This document shows positions 1 through 6,505 of a stretch of DNA of 24,021 nucleotides, piece after piece (positions within the stretch are counted from its first letter, which is position 1; every line of letters starts with the position of its first letter). The translations under genes and the position numbers were made by a program. The DNA is taken from contig JAJYXE010000052.1 of assembly GCA_021791145.1 (NCBI GenBank), positions 1 through 24,021 of the forward strand, given 5' to 3'. Below the pieces are notes generated by a model. The model was not told where the DNA came from. It saw only the letters and a list, made by a program, of their open reading frames with translations, and did no database searches. This DNA is from Actinomycetes bacterium (GTDB lineage Bacteria > Actinomycetota > Acidimicrobiia > Acidimicrobiales > RAAP-2).

Positions 1-126
1 GCCTGAGGTCGTCGGTGCCGACGTCCCGGTGCCGGTCCCGCTCGCAGTGCCTGAGGTCGTCCGTGCCGACGTCCCGGTGCCGGTCCCGCTCGCAGTGCCT
101 GAGGTCGTCCGTGCCGACGTCCCGGT
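1..126. repeat. 48-bp tandem repeat, about 2.6 copies
   Basis: Units lie at 1-48, 49-96 and 97-126 (partial). Copies 1 and 2 differ at one base, position 14 of the unit. The period equals 16 codons, so copy-number change would keep frame. On the minus strand each unit encodes a Ser/Thr/Gly/Ala-rich block. The array may continue to the left of the window. Confidence 0.95.
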
Positions 127-777
127 CTCCGTCGTCTTCGGCGCGGTAGCGCTACCTCGTCGAGTCGTGCGACCAGATCGATGTGCGCTCGACAGCTCGG
201 TGGCCGGCTTCGTCGACCCAGGCACGGTGGTTGACCCTGCGGACGTGCGTCCTGGGGACGTGCGTCCTGGGGACTGCGTGGCAGAGTCTCTCGCACCGAC
301 CCTGGTGCTCACCGTCCTCACCGTCCTCACCGTCCTCACCGTCCTCTGGGGATTCGCAGCTCCAATCGAGACGGTTCCCTCACCCGTAGCGCTCGAGGAT
401 GCGCCTGCAGCACTGCCAGTTGTCGCTGAGGCCGTTGACCTGCGACCTCCCATGCGGACGCCTGCGTGGGGCGCACCGTTGTTCCCGAGCTCGCTCGTGG
501 CTCCGGCGCGGACGGTCTCCCGCCTTCCGGACGTACCCGCGCGGACCTCCGAGGGAACGTGCCCTTCGCCGGATGCGTGCGCTCCTGCGTTCGCGGGGCG
601 AAAGCGATGCCGCGCTGAAGCTGTGACCGAGTGGGCGGAACCGACGTGCCCGAGCGCCGCCGGCATCGACTTGCTTCTGTGGTCCCTCGCGGAGGAGAGG
701 GCCGTCACGAGCGCCATCAATGCGAGCGACACGGCCAGGACACCCCATGCCCGGGATCGGCGGCCAAGATCAGCCAC
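1..777 (-). CDS. Membrane-anchored Ser/Thr/Gly-rich repeat protein, 3' end outside window
   Basis: A minus-strand frame stays open from a stop at 784-786 to the window edge (259 codons seen). The only start just after that stop is GTG at 777. The product begins with a few basic residues and a hydrophobic segment at about residues 10-28 (key part AWGVLAVSLALMALVTALSS), which suits a signal anchor. The rest is low-complexity and rich in Ser, Thr, Gly, Ala and Arg, like an extracytoplasmic stalk. It contains four RTV repeats, two PGRTS-type repeats and almost three copies of a 16-residue block with SARTTSGTASG at its core. All repeat periods are multiples of three bases. The gene is on the same strand as the sigma-like gene upstream, 183 bases away. 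No clear Shine-Dalgarno precedes the GTG. A plus-strand frame is also open here but gives no signal sequence or recognisable domain. The family is not recognised and a C-terminal domain may lie beyond the edge. Confidence 0.62.
   Translation of the reverse strand, partial: MADLGRRSRAWGVLAVSLALMALVTALSSARDHRSKSMPAALGHVGSAHSVTASARHRFRPANAGAHASGEGHVPSEVRAGTSGRRETVRAGATSELGNNGAPHAGVRMGGRRSTASATTGSAAGASSSATGEGTVSIGAANPQRTVRTVRTVRTVSTRVGARDSATQSPGRTSPGRTSAGSTTVPGSTKPATELSSAHRSGRTTRRGSATAPKTTETGTSARTTSGTASGTGTGTSARTTSGTASGTGTGTSAPTTSG
241..270. repeat. 15-bp tandem repeat, 2 copies
   Basis: The unit ggacgtgcgtcctgg occurs twice without a gap and is followed by ggac, the start of a third copy. The period is five codons and lies inside the minus-strand Ser/Thr-rich frame. 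Confidence 0.9.
308..343. repeat. 9-bp tandem repeat, 4 copies
   Basis: The unit ctcaccgtc is repeated four times exactly. On the minus strand it gives four consecutive Arg-Thr-Val triplets. Period nine keeps the reading frame. Perfect short repeats like this are prone to slippage. Confidence 0.95.
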
Positions 778-850
778 AGTGCGTCAGCCGAAAGCGGCGC
801 GTGGCTCGGGAGTCGGCTCGGCAGGGCGCTTGCTCCCGGTCCCCAACGTC

Positions 851-867
851 CGTGCCCTTCGGGCACG
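851..867. other. Perfect 7-bp hairpin in the gap between two minus-strand genes
   Basis: CGTGCCC pairs with GGGCACG around a TTC loop. It sits in the 183-base gap (778-960) between the sigma-like gene and the Ser/Thr-rich protein gene, in which I see no ORF of merit. There is no T-run on either side, so an intrinsic terminator is not well supported. A partial attenuator or RNA-processing structure is possible. Confidence 0.4.
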
Positions 868-960
868 CACCATCCACGAACTCCCACCGTAGCCGTCCGT
901 GACATCCGCTGGCACCAGGCCGTGATCGGTTCCATCAGGCATTTGGACCGACTCAGGCCT

Positions 961-1719
961 TCACGCGATCAGCGTGCCGACTGCCCGGTCTCGACACGCT
1001 GCAAGGAACCGCCGCGAGTGGCCCGAGCGCGCAGACAGCTCGGAAAGGGAGTAGCCGAGGACTCGGTGCGCGTACAACACGGCAGCGTCGCCGGCGTCGA
1101 GCTGACGCCGCTCCCTCGAGATCGCTCGCGCCAATTCCTCCGCGTCGCTCTCGCCGGGGGCCGCGAGCCCTGCGAGCCCCCCGTCGTCGGAGGCCAGCAC
1201 CTCGGCGAGCTGTAGGTGACGGTGGCGGAGGATACGTCGACGGAGCCGGCACCGCACGGCCGAGAGCACGTCGAGCACCGCGTAGGCGCGATCCTGGCCT
1301 CCCCACTCCTCGACGACCTCCCATGCCGTCGTGATCGCGTCGACGAAGAAGGTAGCCTGGCTCTCCCATTCGCCTCCTTGCCCCCATGTGAGGCGACGCG
1401 CGACCCCGACGAGCCCTGGCAAGAGCGCTTGCACCAGTGCGCGGGGCACCAGCGGATGGACGGGTGCAGCGCGCAGCACGACCCGGAAGAGCGCCGCCGC
1501 TCGCGCGCGTTCTCCAGGTCCCCGGGTGGCTCGCCTCGTAGACAGGCTCGAGCCGATGAGCGCATCGACGAGGTCGCCGAGGTCCCGTGCCTGGAGCCGT
1601 GCCAAGTCGGGCTCGGCTTGGACCAGCGCTCGCAACGCGTCCTTCGAAGACTGCGAGCGCCGTCGCGCCTCCCAGTCGCTTGCCAGCCGGTCGAGTGGTC
1701 GGGGTGCGTGGCTTGTCAT
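961..1719 (-). CDS. Sigma-70-like / HTH regulatory protein (actinobacterial type)
   Basis: The product has 252 residues from ATG at 1719, which has AGGG about nine bases upstream. An in-frame start at 1833 would add 38 unconvincing residues. The middle part (HPLVPRALVQALLPGLVGVARRL, then a long helix-rich stretch) resembles sigma region 2 as found in divergent actinobacterial sigma-like proteins. The C-terminal 45 residues (YAHRVLGYSLSELSARSGHS) resemble the region 4 helix-turn-helix. The region 1 and region 3 parts of a housekeeping sigma are absent, and the product is somewhat longer than a typical ECF sigma. It probably binds DNA or RNA polymerase in the cytoplasm. The next gene downstream on the same strand encodes a membrane-anchored protein, which recalls sigma/membrane-partner pairs, but that protein has no recognisable anti-sigma domain. 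The gene is divergent from the small plus-strand gene at 1867, with a 147-base shared upstream region. The sigma call is by resemblance only. Confidence 0.68.
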   Translation of the reverse strand: MTSHAPRPLDRLASDWEARRRSQSSKDALRALVQAEPDLARLQARDLGDLVDALIGSSLSTRRATRGPGERARAAALFRVVLRAAPVHPLVPRALVQALLPGLVGVARRLTWGQGGEWESQATFFVDAITTAWEVVEEWGGQDRAYAVLDVLSAVRCRLRRRILRHRHLQLAEVLASDDGGLAGLAAPGESDAEELARAISRERRQLDAGDAAVLYAHRVLGYSLSELSARSGHSRRFLAACRDRAVGTLIA

Positions 1720-1852
1720 GCAGCGACCCTGCGCGTGGGCGCTCCCTCCGTCGCTCCCACCCGCGGCGCATTCGTGGAAAATCTTCTTCACCAGGGAGCT
1801 CGTGTACTCGGATCGACGGTCGATCACCCACATCGGCCACTCGAGGTCGGAC

Positions 1853-1858
1853 TACAGT
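1853..1858 (+). promoter_or_regulatory. Candidate -10 box (TACAGT), leaderless
   Basis: TACAGT fits TANNNT and ends eight bases before the ATG at 1867, so transcription would begin at or next to the start codon. No Shine-Dalgarno is seen for this gene. No good -35 is visible. Confidence 0.45.
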
Positions 1859-1866
1859 GCGCCCGG

Positions 1867-2259
1867 ATGGACATCGAGCAGTTCTACGACGCGGACGAGC
1901 GGCGACGAGCTTCTGTCGAGGTGGAGTTCGGGCAGGACTGGCGGGACTCGAGCGGTGTCCGCTACGAGCTGAGCTGGATCGCCGATACTGGGGAGCTCTA
2001 CGTGATGAGGGAGCCAGTGCCGGCCGAGTGGGCGACACCGTTCGGTGGGATCCACGCCCGGGGCTCGCACAGCAGCGACGAGAGCGAGGTCGAGCGCATG
2101 AGCGTCACGGTTCTCGGGGTAGTGCCGAGCCGAGAGGCGGTCGAGCAGCTGCTGGAAGGCTGGCAGCAGGCGATGGAGAGCCCTGACAGCGTGGCCTGGC
2201 TGGCGCAGCGTCTGCGTGAGCGGGGTGTGGTTCTTCCAGACGCCGCGCTCACAAAGTGA
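1867..2259 (+). CDS. Small hypothetical protein, 130 aa
   Basis: The product is acidic and has no signal or membrane segment, so it is probably cytosolic. The N-terminal half is beta-strand-like (ASVEVEFGQDWRDSSGVRYELSWIADTGELYVMREP), and the C-terminal half has helices (SREAVEQLLEGWQQAMESPDSVAWLAQRL). I do not recognise the family. The start is ATG at 1867; the frame is open much further upstream but there it is the shadow of the opposite sigma-like gene. The start lies eight bases after a TANNNT box, which supports it. The gene is divergent from the sigma-like gene and convergent with the CHAP gene. Orphan placement gives no clear functional hint. Confidence 0.72.
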   Translation: MDIEQFYDADERRRASVEVEFGQDWRDSSGVRYELSWIADTGELYVMREPVPAEWATPFGGIHARGSHSSDESEVERMSVTVLGVVPSREAVEQLLEGWQQAMESPDSVAWLAQRLRERGVVLPDAALTK

Positions 2260-2287
2260 CTCGACGCGGCTCGTCGGGTCTGACGAG

Positions 2288-2301
2288 GTGACCGTGGTCA
2301 C
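2288..2301. other. Dyad GTGACC-GT-GGTCAC in a convergent gap
   Basis: This perfect 6-bp inverted repeat with a 2-bp spacer lies in the 123-base gap between two converging genes. A second, imperfect dyad (gatcgtcac/gtgatc) lies at about 2324-2343. With so short a spacer it looks more like a protein-binding site than an RNA hairpin. A role at the 3' ends of both genes is possible. Confidence 0.35.
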
Positions 2302-2382
2302 TGCCGCGACGGGAGCCGAGTGGATCGTCACTCGTCGTGATCATGCCTGCCCCGGTGCGCCGGCCCGTCTGGTCCAGGCGGG

Positions 2383-3096
2383 CTAGTGCGCGGAAGGCGT
2401 GGGCGGGATCGGGGACGCGTAGCCGGCGAGCGCCGATCGCGTACCAGGAGTGTCCGCCTGGTACTGGTCGGTGCCAGTCTCCACGACGCTGAACCCGGTG
2501 CGATCCCCGTCGCCGTTCACGACCTCCGGCCCGCGGGCTCCGGGAGGGTCGCCGATCACGATTGCAACGTGGACTGCAGTGCCCGTCCTGGGGTCGAGCC
2601 CGTAGACGGCGACGTCACCAGGCTGAGGCGAGTAGCCGCTTCCAACTGGATGCCACGTACCGTGGGAAACCGCCCACAGGTAGAAGCTTCCCGACGCCGC
2701 GTTCACGTCTCCGGGGCTGTAGCCGTACGTGAACTGCGCACTCGCCTCCCGCCACACCCACGCTGCGAAGTCCGCGCACCACTCTTCGCTGCGCAAGCCC
2801 GGACCGCAGGCTGTCGCTGTGCCCGCTCCCCAGAAGGCGCTGAACTTGTTGCAATAGGAGTGGGCGGGATCGGTGTGGTAGCCGAGTTGAGATTCGGCGA
2901 TGGTCACGATGCGGGCCCGAAACGGTGTGGAGGGAAGCGGCGGCAGGGCCGCTCTGGTCGAGAACGAGAGCGCGGCAGCGACAAGTCCGACGACCAGGAC
3001 CGCGAAGAGCGCCAGCGCGGCGGCCCGCCGTCTGCGCGCCCTCCTCGTGGCAGCTGGCTGCGCCCTCGCGGAGGGAGTGTCCTCAGCCCGAGCCAC
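2383..3096 (-). CDS. CHAP-domain secreted/membrane-anchored cell-wall hydrolase
   Basis: The product has 237 residues from GTG at 3096. An Arg-rich N-terminus is followed by a hydrophobic segment at about 25-50 (ALALFAVLVVGLVAAALSF), giving an uncleaved anchor or signal peptide. The CHAP domain spans about 62-225. Its nucleophile Cys is C107 in EEWCADFAAWVW, the catalytic His is H176 in VHVAIVIGD, and a polar third residue may be N194 in NGDGD. CHAP enzymes cut peptidoglycan peptides as amidases or endopeptidases outside the membrane. Extra cysteines near C82 and C97 may form a disulfide. The gene overlaps the upstream lipoprotein gene by 14 bases and is last in a three-gene operon. The preceding genes may encode a partner or regulator. 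Substrate specificity cannot be told. Confidence 0.87.
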   Translation of the reverse strand: MARAEDTPSARAQPAATRRARRRRAAALALFAVLVVGLVAAALSFSTRAALPPLPSTPFRARIVTIAESQLGYHTDPAHSYCNKFSAFWGAGTATACGPGLRSEEWCADFAAWVWREASAQFTYGYSPGDVNAASGSFYLWAVSHGTWHPVGSGYSPQPGDVAVYGLDPRTGTAVHVAIVIGDPPGARGPEVVNGDGDRTGFSVVETGTDQYQADTPGTRSALAGYASPIPPTPSAH

Positions 3097-3556
3097 CCTG
3101 CCCCGACGGTGATGTGCCCGATGTCGGTGGAGCGGTCACGGGGGATTGCGCTGTCGCTGTCGGGTTGTCCGCCGCTTCGCACTGCGCGCGCAACGCGGGA
3201 ATGAGGTTCGCTTCGGACGTGCGGCCGATCTCCTGGAGCGTCGTCATCAGGGGATTGAACGCGGGGTCCGCAGAGTTGGCTTGCGCAGCAAGCTGCACGG
3301 CCTGGTTCAGCTGGCTCGCGGCCCTTTCCACCTTGGCACGGGCTGCGGCTGCAGTCTTCGTGTCCTCGGCCTCCGTGTAGAGGTGGATCGAGGTGTCCAC
3401 GTGCGCGCACGCTTGCTTGGCGAGCGAGGTGCCCGCGTTCGAGCACCCGGTGAGGAGGAGGGCTGAGCCGGCGATCAGGGCGAGCGCGACGGCTGGGACG
3501 CGTGCAGCGCGCAGGCGGCGAGCGGGATCCGTCGGCACGCGCACGACGTTGGTCAC
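3083..3556 (-). CDS. Lipoprotein with helical domain, 157 aa
   Basis: The start is GTG at 3556, chosen because it overlaps the upstream stop by four bases (GTGA) and gives a proper signal. The signal has a basic N-terminus, a hydrophobic core (VPAVALALIAGSALLL) and the lipobox LLTGC with lipid-bearing Cys38. The mature part is helical with Ala/Glu/Lys-rich stretches (about 65-95) and resembles the short helical lipoproteins of actinobacteria. It ends in a Pro/Thr/Ser/Gly-rich tail. Two further Cys (about C50 and C126) could pair. It is expected on the outer face of the cytoplasmic membrane. Downstream translation of the CHAP gene starts inside this gene, so coupling is likely. A role in holding or controlling the wall hydrolase is an inference from context only. 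Confidence 0.82.
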   Translation of the reverse strand: MTNVVRVPTDPARRLRAARVPAVALALIAGSALLLTGCSNAGTSLAKQACAHVDTSIHLYTEAEDTKTAAAARAKVERAASQLNQAVQLAAQANSADPAFNPLMTTLQEIGRTSEANLIPALRAQCEAADNPTATAQSPVTAPPTSGTSPSGQGGSG

Positions 3557-4110
3557 CCGAGCCAGGCCTCCGCGGCCTCGAGCAGGAAGCGGCTCACGGC
3601 GAGGCAGCGATCGAACACGTCGCAGAGCAGCTCCTCGCCGGCGAGCACCCGGGCGAGCGAGACCTGGTGCTTGGCGACGATGTTCAGGCGCCGCTCCGGT
3701 CCGTCGGTCGCCGACGCGAACGAGTCGATGGCGGATACTTCGAGGGGCAGCTCGATACCACCGATCCCCGCGAGGTCGATGGCGAGCCTGAGGAGGTCCG
3801 GGCCATGGGGCAGTGGAGGGAGCGCCCACGTGAACGTCAGCGGGAAGTGGAAGTCGTCGGGGGGTTCCTCGTCGTCGGAGAGCTCCATGACCACGTCCTC
3901 GAAGGACAGCAGGACTCTCGGGTCGACCTCGAGCGCGAGGTGCAGGTCGAGCGGTCCTCCGCAACCCTCCTCAGGGTGGAGGTCCACCTCCCAGACCTGG
4001 CGCAATGAGTAGGTCTCGACGAAGTGGCGTTCGTCGTGCACATGGAACCCATGGTCGACGGAGTGATCCTTCAGGTCGGCTACGTAGCCGGCGACGTCGA
4101 TGGCAGCCAC
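3553..4110 (-). CDS. Acidic conserved-type hypothetical protein, 185 aa
   Basis: The start is GTG at 4110 (VAAIDVAGYVADLKDH). Codons further upstream belong to the shared promoter region with the phosphatase gene. The protein is soluble and strongly acidic, with many His, Asp and Glu residues in the first half (HVHDERHFVETY, HPEEGCGGPLDLHLAL, DDEEPPDDFHF), which could bind metal. A mixed alpha/beta fold is likely. No signal peptide is present. It is first in an operon with the lipoprotein and CHAP genes, with a 4-base overlap to the next. I do not recognise a named family, though the pattern resembles uncharacterised actinobacterial proteins. TAGTCT ten bases upstream of the GTG suggests a very short leader. 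Confidence 0.78.
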   Translation of the reverse strand: MAAIDVAGYVADLKDHSVDHGFHVHDERHFVETYSLRQVWEVDLHPEEGCGGPLDLHLALEVDPRVLLSFEDVVMELSDDEEPPDDFHFPLTFTWALPPLPHGPDLLRLAIDLAGIGGIELPLEVSAIDSFASATDGPERRLNIVAKHQVSLARVLAGEELLCDVFDRCLAVSRFLLEAAEAWLG

Positions 4111-4120
4111 AGTGGCTACG

Positions 4121-4126
4121 AGACTA
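4121..4126 (-). promoter_or_regulatory. Candidate -10 box (TAGTCT) of the 3-gene operon
   Basis: On the minus strand TAGTCT lies ten bases before the GTG at 4110. It faces away from an identical hexamer on the plus strand at 4210-4215 that serves the phosphatase gene. Confidence 0.4.
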
Positions 4127-4209
4127 CGGGCTGGCCGCGACGGCGGCGCGCTGGCCGTTCGGCGAGCGAGCGTCTTCGACGGCGTCCGACGGGAGCACGA
4201 CCTCGACGG

Positions 4210-4215
4210 TAGTCT
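4210..4215 (+). promoter_or_regulatory. Candidate -10 box (TAGTCT), leaderless
   Basis: The hexamer ends eight bases before the GTG at 4224, and no Shine-Dalgarno is seen. Spacing is the same as at 1853-1858 and 20689-20694. Confidence 0.45.
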
Positions 4216-4223
4216 CCGCCCCG

Positions 4224-4979
4224 GTGAGCGCACGTGCCGAGGACCCCGAGGAGCTGCTCACGACGCTCCTCGAAGGTGCTCGCGCCGCCCACGAGGCGCT
4301 GGAGCGGATCGATCCGGCTGATCGCCGTCGGCCGGGCGCTCGGCCTGGACAGTACGAGTTCGACGTGGTGGCCGACGACGCGGTGCGCGCCGTGCTCCAC
4401 CGAGAGGGACTCGGGGTGCTCTCCGAGGAGTCCGGGAGCACCGGACCACGCTCGAAGCTCCTCGTCGTGGTGGACCCGATCGACGGGTCGACCAACGCCG
4501 CGCTCGGGATTCCCTGGTACGCGACGAGCATGTGCGTCCTCGACGAGAAAGGCGCGCTCGTGGCGCTCGTCGTCCACCAGGTCTCGGGAGTCTGCTACCA
4601 CGCGGTCCGTGGAGGCGGCGCCTTCCGCGACGCGGTCCGTGTGCGGCCTGCGTCGACCACCGAGCTGGCTCGCGCAGTGGTGGGCATCTCGGGCTTCCCC
4701 CGGTCGTACCCTGGCTGGTCGCAGTTCCGGGCGCTTGGAGCTGCCTCGCTGGACATGTGCGCGGTGGCCGAGGGCGTCCTCGACGCGTACAGGGTCGCCG
4801 GCCGGTCGGCGTTGAACGTCTGGGACTACGTAGCGGCGATGCTCGTGTGCACCGAAGCGGGCGCGGTCGTCGCAGAGCGCGACGGGCTCGACCTCGTCGT
4901 GCGGAACCGCTCACCGCGCAGACCGATCGTCGCAGCGACCCCGCCTCTGCTCGCTGAACTGTCAGCCGCCGAACTGTGA
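4224..4979 (+). CDS. Inositol monophosphatase family protein
   Basis: The product has 251 residues from GTG at 4224; the long open frame upstream is a shadow. The family's metal and catalytic motifs are present: SEESG (Glu pair), VDPIDGSTN (the DPIDGT/S motif) and NVWDYVAAM (the WDxAA motif with the third metal Asp). These Mg-dependent enzymes remove phosphate from inositol-1-phosphate, histidinol phosphate, PAP or fructose-1,6-bisphosphate, in the cytosol. Length is usual for the family. In actinobacteria members serve inositol and lipid (PIM, mycothiol) synthesis or histidine synthesis. Which substrate applies is not clear from the sequence. The gene stands alone on its strand before tRNA-Val. 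Confidence 0.9.
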   Translation: MSARAEDPEELLTTLLEGARAAHEALERIDPADRRRPGARPGQYEFDVVADDAVRAVLHREGLGVLSEESGSTGPRSKLLVVVDPIDGSTNAALGIPWYATSMCVLDEKGALVALVVHQVSGVCYHAVRGGGAFRDAVRVRPASTTELARAVVGISGFPRSYPGWSQFRALGAASLDMCAVAEGVLDAYRVAGRSALNVWDYVAAMLVCTEAGAVVAERDGLDLVVRNRSPRRPIVAATPPLLAELSAAEL

Positions 4980-5074
4980 CTGGTCGTACGATCCTGGGCC
5001 CTGTCCGTGGGTCGACGCCCGCCGACCGGAAGCTGCGCACAATCGTGATCGCGCGCAACGGGCTGCTCCAGCAA

Positions 5075-5080
5075 TACGCT
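5075..5080 (+). promoter_or_regulatory. Possible -10 box (TACGCT) for tRNA-Val
   Basis: This TANNNT hexamer lies 35 bases before the tRNA, in the otherwise featureless gap 4980-5115. No -35 match is visible, so the call is weak. Confidence 0.2.
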
Positions 5081-5115
5081 CGGGACCCACCATGACGTGC
5101 TCCTCGGCACCCCGA

Positions 5116-5191
5116 GGGCGTTTAGCTCAGTTGGTAGAGCAGCTCGCTTACAACGAGCAGGTCGTCGGTTCGAGCCCGGCAGCGCCCACCA
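5116..5191 (+). tRNA. tRNA-Val (anticodon TAC), CCA encoded
   Basis: The sequence folds into a full cloverleaf. The acceptor pairs GGGCGTT with AGCGCCC, the D stem pairs GCTC with GAGC, the anticodon stem pairs GCTCG with CGAGC around CTTACAA, and the T stem pairs GTCGG with CCGGC around TTCGAGC. The anticodon at positions 34-36 is TAC, reading GUA/GUG valine codons. The 3' ACCA is encoded. The 182 bases after it (5192-5373) show no gene. Confidence 0.97.
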
Positions 5192-5373
5192 AATCTGTCA
5201 CGGCGCGGCGCTGACGCGGGTGACGGCAGTTGCTCGGGAGCCGGCACGGTCGTCACCCAGGGTGCGCCACGAGCTGCCGTCGAAGCACGAAGCTGCCCGA
5301 GCGCGCAACGTGCGTCACGGAGCTGGTCCGGCTGGCCGTGTTGTCGCAAGACCCCCACCAGGAAGTCCGTCCC

Positions 5374-6393
5374 TCAGGGGAACCGAACCACGGCACGGCC
5401 GATCACCGAACCGGCGCGGAGCAGGTCGAGCCCGTCGTTCACAGCCTCGAGCTCCAGCTCGTGCCCGACGATCGGCCTGATCCGCCCCCGAGCGACGAGC
5501 TCCACAGCCTCCAGCAGATCTGCCCTGGTCGTTCCCCGGGACCCCATGATCGTGACCTCGTCGTACACGAGCCGCATCGTTGTCGTCCGTACCTCCGGCG
5601 CTACGTAGCCGATCACGACGACCTTGCCGCCCTTGCGGCTCGAGAGCACGGCCTCGTGCCCAGAGCCCTCGATCCCGACCAGGTCGAAGAACGCATGCAC
5701 GCCCCGCCCGCCCGTCAGCTCGCGGATCTGCTCGCTCACTGGGGCAACGTTCGGATCGATCGTCCAGGTTGCTCCGAGCTCCTGGGCGAGCTCCCGACGG
5801 TCTGGGGTCCGCGCGATCGCGATCACCTCTGCACCGCAGATCGCCGCGATCTGGACGGTGCTGAGCCCAAGCCCCCCCAAGCCCCATACGGCCACGACCT
5901 GCGCTGGGCGCACGTCGGCTCGCCTGCGGACCGCGTGGTACGGCGCGCCCACCGCGTCGGGGATCATGGCTGCGAGCTCGTAGGGCATGGAGTCGGGGAC
6001 TGGGATCAGGTTCGCCGCGGGGACGCGCACGAGGTCCGCCAGGGCGCCGTCGCGCTCCATGCCAAGGCGTCGGAGGTTGGAGCAGTGGTCGAGCTCTCCT
6101 GCACGGCAGTACCGGCAGACCCCGCAGGAGATGTCGAGGCTCACTGCCACGCGAGCGCCTTCTTCGACGCCTGCGGTGTCGCGCCCAACGCCTACGACGT
6201 CACCGGCCAGCTCATGGCCCAGGACGAGCGGGATCTTCACCGTCGGGATCGCGCCGGCGACCACCTTCAGATCGGTCCTGCAGATCCCGGCTGCCCGAGT
6301 TCGCACCACCACCTCGCCTGGTCCAGGGGTCGGATCCGCCATCTGCCTGATGTGCAACGGGGCGTCGAATTCCTCGAGCACGGCGGCTCTCAT
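5374..6393 (-). CDS. Zinc-dependent alcohol dehydrogenase (MDR superfamily)
   Basis: The product has 339 residues, the usual length for the family. Catalytic zinc ligands are C38 (GICRTD), H60-E61 (GHE) and probably D146 (PDAVGAPYHAV). The structural zinc site has C90, C93, C96 and C104 (CGVCRYC...DHC). The nucleotide-binding loop is GLGGLG at 171-176. It oxidises an alcohol or polyol with NAD(P); the substrate is unknown. The ATG at 6393 has GAGGAGG four bases upstream, which decides the start. It lies 112 bases after the EboE-type gene on the same strand and is likely co-transcribed with it and, before its decay, with the Gfo/Idh/MocA gene. Context suggests a sugar or cyclitol substrate. 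Confidence 0.93.
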   Translation of the reverse strand: MRAAVLEEFDAPLHIRQMADPTPGPGEVVVRTRAAGICRTDLKVVAGAIPTVKIPLVLGHELAGDVVGVGRDTAGVEEGARVAVSLDISCGVCRYCRAGELDHCSNLRRLGMERDGALADLVRVPAANLIPVPDSMPYELAAMIPDAVGAPYHAVRRRADVRPAQVVAVWGLGGLGLSTVQIAAICGAEVIAIARTPDRRELAQELGATWTIDPNVAPVSEQIRELTGGRGVHAFFDLVGIEGSGHEAVLSSRKGGKVVVIGYVAPEVRTTTMRLVYDEVTIMGSRGTTRADLLEAVELVARGRIRPIVGHELELEAVNDGLDLLRAGSVIGRAVVRFP

Positions 6394-6505
6394 TGCTCCT
6401 CCTCGTGGTCGTTCGCTTCGAGCAGATCGTTGTCCGGCGAGGGGAAGCGCGACCGAGCGACCTTCTCACCGAGTGGAGCTCGAAGCGTCGCCGCCGCGCA
6501 CCCGC

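Noticed and set aside
1..343. CRISPR array
   Set aside because: The repeats are directly adjacent without unique spacers and have coding periodicity.
29..892. Plus-strand open frame of 287 codons over the repeats
   Set aside because: It shares third codon positions with the minus-strand frame, has no signal or domain, and its second half is Arg/Pro/Ala noise. The minus frame has a membrane anchor and a regular Ser/Thr-rich stalk.
1216..1866. N-terminal extension of the small protein at 1867
   Set aside because: This part lies antisense to the sigma-like gene, has shadow composition, and a TANNNT box directly precedes ATG 1867.
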